From contig NZ_FTNV01000001.1 in assembly GCF_900156535.1 (NCBI RefSeq), positions 1,798,001-1,862,000 of the forward strand: a DNA stretch of 64,000 nucleotides, read 5' to 3'. This document shows, in pieces, positions 57,118-64,000 of this stretch (within the stretch, counting starts at the first letter, position 1; each line of letters begins with the position of its first letter). The notes beneath the pieces were generated by a model. It was not told the DNA's origin. It saw nothing but the letters and a program-made list of their open reading frames with translations, and searched no databases. Position numbers and translations under genes: made by a program. The stretch comes from Roseovarius nanhaiticus. Its GTDB lineage: Bacteria; Pseudomonadota; Alphaproteobacteria; Rhodobacterales; Rhodobacteraceae.

Positions 57118-57675
57118 CTAGCCCTGATCGGGCGGCGGCAGGATGAAGCCATTGATCGGATAGACGCTGCCGAAGGCGTCGGGATTCGTCTCGACCCGAA
57201 CCGCAGACCAATCGCCGTTTTTCGACACGTCGATGACGGCCATATCCTGACTCACCTGGTCGCGGTGCCAGTTGGCGTGGTCTATCAGGATCCTGTCCTT
57301 TGCGATCACTTCGGACACAACTGCGACATGGCCCAGCGGCATTGACGGCGTCGAGCGGAAGGACATGACTGCGCCGACGACCGGCTGGTTCGACTGATCG
57401 AACGTGCCCTTGGCCTTGCCCCACCAGGTATGGGCGTTGCCGCGGATATTGATGCCGCTGACATTGCGGGCGAAGGGAACGCACCAGACGCGCTGGCCCT
57501 TGGCGCGCAGGGCCGATGCCTCGCGCAGGGCCATTGCCTCACGGACCGGATCGATACCGCCGAAACTTGGTGTGTCATCGACGCGCGGTGCGCCGGAACA
57601 AGCCGAAAGGGCGATGGCGGCGGCGCATAGCAGAGGCGCGGCGCGCCATACGGTTCGGCGTGTCGTGATGGTCAT
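57118..57675 (-). CDS. CHAP-domain lipoprotein (putative amidase/peptidase)
   Basis: A 185-residue exported protein. A lipoprotein signal ends in IALSAC, so it is probably anchored in the envelope. The CHAP domain has the catalytic Cys in VWCVPFARNVSG and His in LGHVAVVSE, with a downstream DHANW. Such proteins cut peptidoglycan amide bonds. MTITTRR (57675) was taken as the start over a 5-residue extension to 57690. A run of TTGGCG/CGCCAA repeats lies upstream. Confidence 0.85.
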   Translation of the reverse strand: MTITTRRTVWRAAPLLCAAAIALSACSGAPRVDDTPSFGGIDPVREAMALREASALRAKGQRVWCVPFARNVSGINIRGNAHTWWGKAKGTFDQSNQPVVGAVMSFRSTPSMPLGHVAVVSEVIAKDRILIDHANWHRDQVSQDMAVIDVSKNGDWSAVRVETNPDAFGSVYPINGFILPPPDQG

Positions 57676-57812
57676 GCAGTCCCTCGTCATTGGTTTTGCC
57701 TTGATGTGCTCTGCCTTTTGCGGGAGGCCGGTGCTCTGACGGCACGCGTGCCTTTTCCCGCGATCACGTTTTGCTACACTTTCGCGTCAAATCGAAGTGA
57801 TTTGAATCCGCT

Positions 57813-57838
57813 TGGCGAAAAACCGCCAAACTTGGCGG
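57813..57838. repeat. Alternating TTGGCG / CGCCAA repeats upstream of the CHAP gene
   Basis: Three copies: TTGGCG, then CGCCAA, then TTGGCGG; the last two form a 7-bp inverted repeat CCGCCAA-AC-TTGGCGG (57823-57838). A possible operator or small hairpin, with no known binding factor. Confidence 0.4.
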
Positions 57839-57860
57839 AACATTGCACGTGCGCCCAACG

Positions 57861-57890
57861 AAAAAAGGCCCCGCGATCCGCGAGGCCTTT
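57861..57890 (-). terminator. Rho-independent terminator of the methyltransferase operon
   Basis: Stem AAAGGCC...CGCG with 3-nt loop and one internal mismatch. On the minus strand a TTTTTT run follows, about 20 bp below the stop at 57910. Confidence 0.85.
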
Positions 57891-57909
57891 CTGTGTCATT
57901 TTGCCCGCC

Positions 57910-58968
57910 TCAGCGCCGGCGGCGCCCGCCGGTGCGGCCTGCGCGGCCGCGGCCCTCGTGACCGGCCTTCGGGGCCTGTTTGTTGAACTCGATCCAAGCA
58001 CCGCCATGCGGGTCGTTATTGGTCAGGAAGTTGGCGGCACGGATCGCCTCCATTTCCTTGCCGGGCTTGGGCATGGTGCTGCCGAGGCCGAAAAGCTGGC
58101 AGAAGGTTTCGTCATCCATGTCCTCGGGGATCTCTAGGCCCGTCGCGGCGACTTCGGCGCGCTTTTCGGCGATCTTCGAAGGCGGAACGGGCAGGGCGAC
58201 CGGGTTCATGATGGCCGAGGTCATGCCCGCACCCATCGCCATCGGCAGGAAGGCGTTGTTGATGCCGTGGCGGTTGGGCAGGCCAAAGCTGATGTTGGAC
58301 GCTCCGCAGGTGGTGTTGACGCCCAACTCTTCGCGCAGGCGCCGCACGAGGGTAAAGACCTGCAGGCCCGCGGTGCCCATCGCGCCGATCGGCATGACCA
58401 GTGGATCGACCACGATGTCATGCGCGGGGATGCCAAAATCGGCGGCACGCTCGACGATCTTCTTGGCGACGGCGAAACGCACGTCGGGATCTTCGGAGAT
58501 GCCGGTGTCGTCGTTGGAAATCGCCACGACCGGGACGTTGTATTTCTTGACCAAGGGCAACACGAATTCCAGCCGGTCCTCTTCGCCTGTGACCGAGTTC
58601 AGAAGGGGCCGGCCTTCACACGCCTTCAGCCCCGCCTCCAAAGCGGCAGGAACCGAGCTGTCGATGCAGAGCGGCAGATCGACAAGGCCCTGCACCAGTT
58701 CGACGATCTTGGTCATCAGGGGCGGCTCGGTCTCGTTCGGGTTGGGGTTCGAATTGTAGACGACGCCCGCGTTGATATCGAGCACGGTCGCGCCGCAATT
58801 GGCCTGCGCCACGGCGTCCAGCTCGATGGTCGAGAAATCGCCCGCCTCCAGCTCGGCGGCCAGTTTCTTGCGGCCGGTGGGATTGATGCGCTCGCCGATG
58901 ACGCAAAAGGGCTCGTCAAAGCCGATGACGGCGGTTTTCGTTTTGCTCTCGACGATCGTGCGGGTCAT
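57910..58968 (-). CDS. Methyltetrahydrofolate/corrinoid methyltransferase-type protein (pterin-binding, MtrH-like)
   Basis: A 352-residue DHPS-like TIM-barrel protein. The N-terminus has ERINPTGRKKLAAEL and the pterin-binding ISNDD, with LDINAGVVYN; this fits the methyltetrahydrofolate:corrinoid methyltransferases rather than dihydropteroate synthase. It ends in an Arg/Gly-rich tail (last ~18 residues), unusual for the family. With a MetF-like reductase just upstream it suggests a one-carbon transfer between a corrinoid protein and tetrahydrofolate. No corrinoid protein is seen in the window. Confidence 0.8.
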   Translation of the reverse strand: MTRTIVESKTKTAVIGFDEPFCVIGERINPTGRKKLAAELEAGDFSTIELDAVAQANCGATVLDINAGVVYNSNPNPNETEPPLMTKIVELVQGLVDLPLCIDSSVPAALEAGLKACEGRPLLNSVTGEEDRLEFVLPLVKKYNVPVVAISNDDTGISEDPDVRFAVAKKIVERAADFGIPAHDIVVDPLVMPIGAMGTAGLQVFTLVRRLREELGVNTTCGASNISFGLPNRHGINNAFLPMAMGAGMTSAIMNPVALPVPPSKIAEKRAEVAATGLEIPEDMDDETFCQLFGLGSTMPKPGKEMEAIRAANFLTNNDPHGGAWIEFNKQAPKAGHEGRGRAGRTGGRRRR

Positions 58969-58989
58969 GTTGGTTCCTTGTTTACTTGA

Positions 58990-59919
58990 TTATTGAGCCG
59001 AAGCAGGGACGCCCGAGGCGCCTGCATTATCGATGGCCCATGTCGCATTCGCCTTGATACCGCCAAGCGGGAAGAAATGCACATTGGTGATGTTGAAGTC
59101 GGGATTGGCCGCCTTGTGCGCCGCCAGCGCGCCTATGACGTCGTTCGGCTCGTAGGGCAGCAAAAGCTTGGTCACGTCCATCGCGCGCTTTTGCAGCACC
59201 TTCAGCGACGGGCCGACGCCGCAGGCGATGGCGAACTTGATCAGCGTTTGCAGCTTGGCAGGGCCGGCGATGCCGATATGGATGGGCAGGTTGATGCCAT
59301 TGGCCTTCAGCGTGTCCGCCCATTCTATGATCGGGCCCGCCTCGAAAGCGAATTGCGTGGCGATTGCCATCTCGGCATCCGACGTCTCGGAAAACGCCTG
59401 CTTCCATTTCAGCGCGGCGCTTACGTTGTCCATACCGCCCGAGGGGTCGATATCGCGGTTGCCCTCGGGATGGCCCGCGACATGCAGCCGTTTGAAGCCT
59501 GCCTTGCCGAACTCGCCCGACTCCAATAGCTGCATGGAGCTGTGATACTCGCCATGGGGCGCCGCAACGCCGCCCGCCAGCACCAGCGCCTGATCGACGC
59601 CTGCCTCGCCCTGATAGCGCGCGATCCAGTCGGCCAGCGTGGCGCGATCCTTGATGATGCGCGCGGGGAAATGCGGCATGACCGGATAGCCGTCCTTGGC
59701 CAGACGCTTGGCCGTGGCGACCATGTCCTCGATGGGCGTGCCCTCGATATGGGCGATATAGACGCGCGTGCCTTCGGGCAGCAGATCGCGGAAGTTCTCG
59801 ACCTTCTCGGCGGTGCGCGGCATCACCTCGATCGAATAATCCTTGAGTAGCGCCTCGACGGCGGCGGGCGGCGTGGCAGTCTCGGGCGCGGCGCGCTTCT
59901 TGAAGTTCAAAAGGGCCAT
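58990..59919 (-). CDS. Methylenetetrahydrofolate reductase (MetF-like)
   Basis: A 309-residue FAD TIM-barrel protein; the ATQFAFEAG and LPIHIGIAGPA segments fit the MetF family, but the N-terminal Glu motif of classic MetF (here VMPRTAEKV) differs, so it belongs to a diverged branch. It would interconvert methylene- and methyl-tetrahydrofolate. MALLNFKKR at 59919 has AAAGGAGG upstream. It lies between the virulence-factor protein gene and the methyltransferase gene. Confidence 0.82.
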   Translation of the reverse strand: MALLNFKKRAAPETATPPAAVEALLKDYSIEVMPRTAEKVENFRDLLPEGTRVYIAHIEGTPIEDMVATAKRLAKDGYPVMPHFPARIIKDRATLADWIARYQGEAGVDQALVLAGGVAAPHGEYHSSMQLLESGEFGKAGFKRLHVAGHPEGNRDIDPSGGMDNVSAALKWKQAFSETSDAEMAIATQFAFEAGPIIEWADTLKANGINLPIHIGIAGPAKLQTLIKFAIACGVGPSLKVLQKRAMDVTKLLLPYEPNDVIGALAAHKAANPDFNITNVHFFPLGGIKANATWAIDNAGASGVPASAQ

Positions 59920-59945
59920 GAAAGCCTCCTTTATCCCGGTTGGGG

Positions 59946-60266
59946 TCATGCTTCGGGGGCCGCCTGCGCGGTGTTCCATCCATCATTTGCGATCAGCGCC
60001 TTGATGCGATCGCGGTCGTATTCCGCATCCAGCCGCGCCGCCTCGGCCTCGGCCACTTCGGCGGGCTCACCCTCGACGGGGTAGGGCGCGGCCTTGCGCC
60101 ATTCGGCCAGGTAATCGTCTGTGCCGCCTGCGCCGGTTTTCATGGCCGCGCGGTCGATCGCCTGCTCGAATCGCTCGGGCAGCTGCTTCTTCGCGCCGCG
60201 GCGTCCCTTGCCGACGATGACCTGTGCGGGGATGTCCCGCCAGTAGACGATGGTGACGTCGACCAT
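59946..60266 (-). CDS. Small virulence-factor-domain protein
   Basis: A 106-residue protein starting MVDVTIVYWRDIPAQVIVGKGRRGAKKQL, which fits the short 'virulence factor' domain family often found beside MetF-like and pterin-binding methyltransferase genes in Rhodobacterales. Function unknown. The start 60266 has AGGAAGGA. It leads the three-gene minus-strand unit that ends at the 57861-57890 terminator. Confidence 0.75.
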   Translation of the reverse strand: MVDVTIVYWRDIPAQVIVGKGRRGAKKQLPERFEQAIDRAAMKTGAGGTDDYLAEWRKAAPYPVEGEPAEVAEAEAARLDAEYDRDRIKALIANDGWNTAQAAPEA

Positions 60267-60527
60267 GGTGATTCCTTCCTGATGCTGGCCCTTGTCTAAT
60301 GCACGCATTCCGCTGCCCGGCGCCTGTTTTCGACCCAACGCGCGCACTGCGCGACGCGCGCAGACTAACCGCAAGTCTCGCGGTGGGCCATCTGCGGGGA
60401 GTGCCGAAATTTTCATGATCTGCATGAGGTGCGACATGAGGCGTATGGGCGCGCCGTGCGCTGTGGGCTTGCGCGGCGCGCGCATAGGCCATACTTTGGG
60501 GGTAACTCAAAATGGAGGGCGTTCCCT

Positions 60528-61646
60528 ATGACGCCCAAGCGTCCCGAAGGTGCGGGCGCTGTCCCGAAACCGGTTGAAAGCCCCGCGCCGATACCGCCCG
60601 ATCGCCCGCCTCTCTATGCTGCGCTCGATCTGGGTACAAATAGCTGCCGGATGCTGATCGCGGAGCCCCGCGGCAGTCAGTTCCGCGTGGTCGACAGCTT
60701 CAGCAAGTCTGTTCAGCTGGGCGCCGGTCTGGAAAAGACGGGGCAGTTGTCGCGCGCCTCGATCGGGCGGACTATTCAGGCGTTGCGCGTCTGCCAACAG
60801 AAACTCAAGCGCCACAAGGTGGCATCCATGCGGCTCGTCGCGACCGAGGCCACCCGACGTGCGGGCAACGGTGCCGCGTTCATGGCGCGTGTGCGCCGCG
60901 AGACGGGGCTGACGCTGGACGTCATCACCCCGCTCGAGGAGGCGCAGCTGGCCGTTGTCAGCTGTGCGCCGCTGGTGGCGCCCGAAACCGACCAGCTCTT
61001 GGTCGTGGATATCGGCGGCGGCTCGACCGAGCTGGTCTGGATCGACCTCACCGATGTCCCCCCCGCAGACCGCAGCCGCGCGATCATGCGGCTGCATGGC
61101 GGCTTCAACGCAGGCAGCGGCGGGGACGGCCCACGCGCCCGCGTCGTCGACTGGATCAGCGTGCCATTGGGCGTCGCCACCTTGCGCGATCAGTTCCATG
61201 ATGTGGCCGACGATGCCGCGCGCTTTGCCCTCATGAGCTGGTTTTTTGAGGAGAATCTCACCGAATTCGCCCCTTACAAGAGCGAGCAATCGCGCAAGGG
61301 ATTTCAGATCGTCGGGACCAGCGGCACCGTCACCACTGTCGCGGCCAGCCATCTGAACCTCAGGCGCTACGATCGCAACAGGGTGGACGGGCTGCGCATG
61401 ACGTCCGATCAGATCGACACGGTCATTCGCGGCTATCTCGCGCTTGGCCCGGAGGGGCGGCGCAACGATCCGCGGATCGGGCTTGACCGCCATGCGCTGA
61501 TCATGTCTGGGGCAGCGATACTGCAGGCACTCTTGCGCTGCTGGCCGACGGACCGCCTCTCTGTGGCGGATCGCGGCCTGCGCGAGGGGATGCTGTATGC
61601 TCAAATGTCGGCGGATGGCGTGCTGAGCACGCAGGAGGATGCATGA
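60528..61646 (+). CDS. Ppx/GppA family phosphatase
   Basis: A 372-residue actin-fold exopolyphosphatase or guanosine pentaphosphate phosphatase. ASKHA motifs are [13 protein letters not shown] near residue 30, [13 protein letters not shown] and [11 protein letters not shown]. Both polyphosphate and pppGpp are possible substrates. ATG 60528 follows GGAGGG. It overlaps rlmE by 4 nt. Confidence 0.9.
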   Translation: MTPKRPEGAGAVPKPVESPAPIPPDRPPLYAALDLGTNSCRMLIAEPRGSQFRVVDSFSKSVQLGAGLEKTGQLSRASIGRTIQALRVCQQKLKRHKVASMRLVATEATRRAGNGAAFMARVRRETGLTLDVITPLEEAQLAVVSCAPLVAPETDQLLVVDIGGGSTELVWIDLTDVPPADRSRAIMRLHGGFNAGSGGDGPRARVVDWISVPLGVATLRDQFHDVADDAARFALMSWFFEENLTEFAPYKSEQSRKGFQIVGTSGTVTTVAASHLNLRRYDRNRVDGLRMTSDQIDTVIRGYLALGPEGRRNDPRIGLDRHALIMSGAAILQALLRCWPTDRLSVADRGLREGMLYAQMSADGVLSTQEDA

Positions 61647-62359
61647 ACAAGGGACCGGACGGCAAGAACACGTCGGGGCGTGGCCAGCGTGACCTGACGA
61701 TCAAGGTCAAGTCGGCGCGCGGGCGCACGGCGTCGTCCACGCGCTGGCTGCAACGGCAGCTCAACGACCCGTACGTCAAACGCGCTCAGAACGAGGGCTA
61801 TCGTGGGCGCGCCGCCTACAAGATCATGGAACTCGACGACAAGTTCCGCTTTTTGGTGCCCGGCGCGCGCGTCGTCGACCTGGGCTGCGCGCCCGGTGGC
61901 TGGATTCAGGTGGCCGTACCGCGCATCAATGCGCTTGGCGAGAAAGGTGGCAAGGCCGTCGGCACGATCCTTGGTGTCGATCTGCAAGAGGTCGAGCCCA
62001 TCGCGGGCGCGACTATCCACCAGCTCGATTTCATGGACGAGGGCGCCGACGACAAGGTCAAGGAATGGCTGGGCGGCATGGCCGATGTGGTGATGTCCGA
62101 CATGGCCGCCTCATCCTCGGGGCACAAGCAAACGGACCATCTGCGCATCATTTCGCTCTGCGAGGCGGCCGCCTATCTGGCCTTTGACGTGCTGGAAGTG
62201 GGCGGTACCTTTGTGTCCAAGGTGCTAGCGGGCGGCGCCGAGGGCGAGTTGCAAAAGCTGCTCAAGCAGCGCTTTGACAAGGTGGCGAACGTCAAGCCGC
62301 CTGCCTCCCGCTCGGACAGCTCCGAAAAATTCGTGGTTGCGACAGGTTTCCGCGGCTGA
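61643..62359 (+). CDS. rlmE: 23S rRNA (uridine2552-2'-O)-methyltransferase
   Basis: A 238-residue FtsJ/RlmE methyltransferase that modifies the ribosomal A-loop. Motif I is [11 protein letters not shown]; the K-D-K-E tetrad is visible as K in YKIMELD, D in MSDMAAS, K in FVSKVLAG and E in [13 protein letters not shown]. Coupled by ATGA to the ppx/gppA-like gene, an association common in alphaproteobacteria. Confidence 0.95.
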   Translation: MNKGPDGKNTSGRGQRDLTIKVKSARGRTASSTRWLQRQLNDPYVKRAQNEGYRGRAAYKIMELDDKFRFLVPGARVVDLGCAPGGWIQVAVPRINALGEKGGKAVGTILGVDLQEVEPIAGATIHQLDFMDEGADDKVKEWLGGMADVVMSDMAASSSGHKQTDHLRIISLCEAAAYLAFDVLEVGGTFVSKVLAGGAEGELQKLLKQRFDKVANVKPPASRSDSSEKFVVATGFRG

Positions 62360-62364
62360 CTGCG

Positions 62365-62556
62365 CTACCGCAGCTTTTGCCACGAGGCGGCGGCGCGGCG
62401 GGCGACGGCGGCCAAAGTGGCGGGGTCAGGCTCGGGCTCGGCCATGATGCGCGCCAGGATGCGCCGGGCACGGCCCTGCTGGCGGATCAGTTCAAACAGT
62501 CTTGCATGGCGCGCCGCGCAGATCGGTGAAGAGTGTGGAATGGCATATTGTCGCAT
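62365..62556 (-). CDS. Small hypothetical protein
   Basis: A 63-residue open frame, basic and helical (FELIRQQGRARRILARIM), convergent with rlmE (5-bp gap). No family recognised and only moderate support; it could be a shadow frame. Confidence 0.35.
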   Translation of the reverse strand: MRQYAIPHSSPICAARHARLFELIRQQGRARRILARIMAEPEPDPATLAAVARRAAASWQKLR

Positions 62557-62789
62557 GGTCCCCTCGCTGATGCTCGGCGCGTTTGCGCTTTCCTTATGCT
62601 AGGTATCCCCTGTTAATATGGAATTAGTCGGGCCCGATCGTGGCGCGCATTTGGCGCCGCGCGTTCATACGGTCGGGACAGCTGCGCGATAACGCGCTGA
62701 TCACGCAACCGTGTAGCATCCGTTTGGCCCGGCGCTGCGTAATCATCACATCGCTGATAACGGCGACATTCGTGACAGGAGAGTACAAT

Positions 62790-63266
62790 ATGATCCGCAG
62801 AACATTCATGGCCCTTGCCGCATCGACCGCACTGGCACTGCCCGCATTCGCAGCCGACAAAGATATCGTTGATACCGCAGTCGACGCTGGCACTTTCACC
62901 ACACTGGTCGCTGCCGCCGAAGCCGCAGGCCTGGTCGACACGCTGAGAGGCGACGGCCCGCTGACGGTGTTCGCCCCCACAGATGAGGCATTTGCAGCAT
63001 TGCCGGACGGCACGGTGGACGACCTGCTCAAGCCCGAGAACAAGGACAAGCTGAGCGCGATCCTGACGTATCACGTCGTTCCCGGCGCCGTCATGTCTGG
63101 TGATTTGAGCGATGGTATGACCGCCGCCACAGTCGAAGGCAGCGACGTGACCATCAAAACCGAAGGCGGCGTCATGGTGAATGAGGCCAACGTCACCAAC
63201 GCGGACATCGAAGCGTCGAACGGTGTCATTCATGTCATCGACAGCGTGCTGATGCCGTCCATGTAA
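62790..63266 (+). CDS. Fasciclin-domain exported protein
   Basis: A 158-residue protein with a Sec signal peptide (residues 1-21, ALALPAFAA) and one FAS1 domain: [28 protein letters not shown] and the ILTYHVVPG and [13 protein letters not shown] motifs. Such proteins are secreted or surface adhesins or stress-related. ATG 62790 follows AGGAGA; a longer frame start at 62640 was rejected. A strong terminator follows. Confidence 0.92.
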   Translation: MIRRTFMALAASTALALPAFAADKDIVDTAVDAGTFTTLVAAAEAAGLVDTLRGDGPLTVFAPTDEAFAALPDGTVDDLLKPENKDKLSAILTYHVVPGAVMSGDLSDGMTAATVEGSDVTIKTEGGVMVNEANVTNADIEASNGVIHVIDSVLMPSM

Positions 63267-63308
63267 GCAATCGGCGCTCCGGCGTTGCTGTTTGCTAAAA
63301 GATGAAAA

Positions 63309-63339
63309 GCCGCCGAGAGCGATCTCGGCGGCGTTTTTT
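63309..63339 (+). terminator. Rho-independent terminator of the fasciclin gene
   Basis: Ten-base stem GCCGCCGAGA / TCTCGGCGGC with a 4-nt loop and a TTTTTT run, 42 bp after the fasciclin stop. Confidence 0.9.
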
Positions 63340-63359
63340 CCGTCTTGAGGGCGCGCGCG

Positions 63360-64000
63360 TTACGCGGATTGGCGATACTCGGTCTCGTCGGTCACGGCAA
63401 AGCGCCCGCCCTTCAGTTTGCGCAGCTTGCCCGCGCGCAGAAGCTGGCCGAAGGACCTGAGGCCGTCCTCGCGAGAGAAGTCTTCGTCCTGCGCCTCGCG
63501 CAGCTTTTGCATCAGCATCGGGCGCGAGAATTGCGGCATGCCCTCGATATCGGCCATGTAGGCAGCCGCCGCCTCCAACAGTTCAGTCAGATCGCTCGCG
63601 CCCATCTGCTCGGCGAAGGCGGCAAAATCAGGCGCATCTTGCGTCGGTTTGGACTGGGATGCACCGGGATGCTGCTGTGCTGGTTGCGCACTGATATCGG
63701 CGCGGGTGATCCGGCGCGGGCGCACGGGCGCCACGTCCGTATCGATGCGCTGCTCGGCGACCAGCTTGAGCGGTGCAGGCCGCGCGGCGGGCGCCGCATT
63801 GGGCCGGGGTGTTCCGCCGCTGGCCACGGGACGTGGACGGCGCGGGCGCACAGCGGTTTGCAGGTCGTTGCGATAAGGCTGATCGTCCACGTCGGCCTGC
63901 ATCGCACCGCCTGCGCGGCGCTCGGCGCGGGTGGCGGCGACGGCGGCGCGCAGATGTTGGATCGCGCTGCGACGCTCGCTGGATTCGGGCGTGCCCAACT
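63360..64000 (-). CDS. Hypothetical protein, 5' end outside the window
   Basis: The frame is open from the window edge (64000) down to the stop at 63360, so at least 213 residues are seen and the start is missing. The N-terminal part visible is basic and Ala/Arg-rich; a Pro-rich linker follows; the C-terminal third (about 130-210) looks globular, with DLTELLEAAAAYMADIEG and SFGQLLRAGKLRKLKGGRFA. Family not recognised. Confidence 0.65.
   Translation of the reverse strand, partial: LGTPESSERRSAIQHLRAAVAATRAERRAGGAMQADVDDQPYRNDLQTAVRPRRPRPVASGGTPRPNAAPAARPAPLKLVAEQRIDTDVAPVRPRRITRADISAQPAQQHPGASQSKPTQDAPDFAAFAEQMGASDLTELLEAAAAYMADIEGMPQFSRPMLMQKLREAQDEDFSREDGLRSFGQLLRAGKLRKLKGGRFAVTDETEYRQSA

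Overview
The window looks like a chromosomal segment of a marine or soil alphaproteobacterium of the Rhodobacterales (Roseobacter-type). The evidence is high GC content; the gene order fabI / lysE / gpt / aminotransferase / ppiD / trpE and trpGDC-moaC-moeA-lexA; a GTTC-N7-GTTC SOS box in front of lexA (the alphaproteobacterial form); a class II (B12-dependent) ribonucleotide reductase; and several Rhodobacterales-type hypotheticals.

Layout. 1-7.6 kb: end of a cytochrome c maturation operon (ccmF', ccmH) coupled to an enoyl-CoA hydratase, then gltA, gltX, a ComEC-like membrane protein and lexA. 7.6-22.6 kb: moeA, moaC, trpC, trpD, trpG on the minus strand; a YibQ-like polysaccharide deacetylase; then a minus-strand run fabI to rluE including trpE and ppiD; then pdxH, a double cold-shock protein and a DUF192 protein. 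22.7-27.1 kb: tRNA-Pro(UGG) and nrdJ with a NrdR-box-like operator. 27.3-29.7 kb: a MerR regulator divergent from a YraQ/ArsP-type permease and a TAT-exported DUF411 protein, with a 19-bp-spacer MerR promoter. 29.8-37.1 kb: a LysR regulator divergent from a three-subunit opine/amino-acid dehydrogenase, a polar amino-acid/opine ABC transporter and a RidA deaminase. 37.3-53.8 kb: a large benzoate/catechol degradation island with a beta-ketothiolase, LysR, intradiol dioxygenase, SCP2-like protein, enol-lactonase-like hydrolase, BenE, BKACE-family enzyme, CatB, BenABCD and a Liv-type ABC transporter. 53.8-57.7 kb: RES/Xre toxin-antitoxin pair, VOC protein, LytS-type membrane protein with a degenerate GGDEF region, CHAP lipoprotein. 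57.9-60.3 kb: methyl-H4folate methyltransferase, MetF-like reductase and a small virulence-factor-domain protein. 60.5-64 kb: ppx/gppA, rlmE, a fasciclin protein and an unfinished hypothetical gene.

How the genes fit together. The aromatic island can take benzoate in (BenE, LivKHMGF-like), convert it to catechol (BenABC, BenD), open the ring (intradiol dioxygenase) and cyclise muconate (CatB). The usual CatC, PcaI and PcaJ are not visible. A BKACE-family enzyme and a BktB-like thiolase sit where those steps would be expected, which suggests an alternative lower beta-ketoadipate route. That is the most interesting inference here; next are the MerR/YraQ/DUF411 module and the MtrH-like/MetF/virulence-factor trio, both of which look coherent but have no assigned substrate. 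All functional calls come from reading motifs and recalling families; no searches were run.
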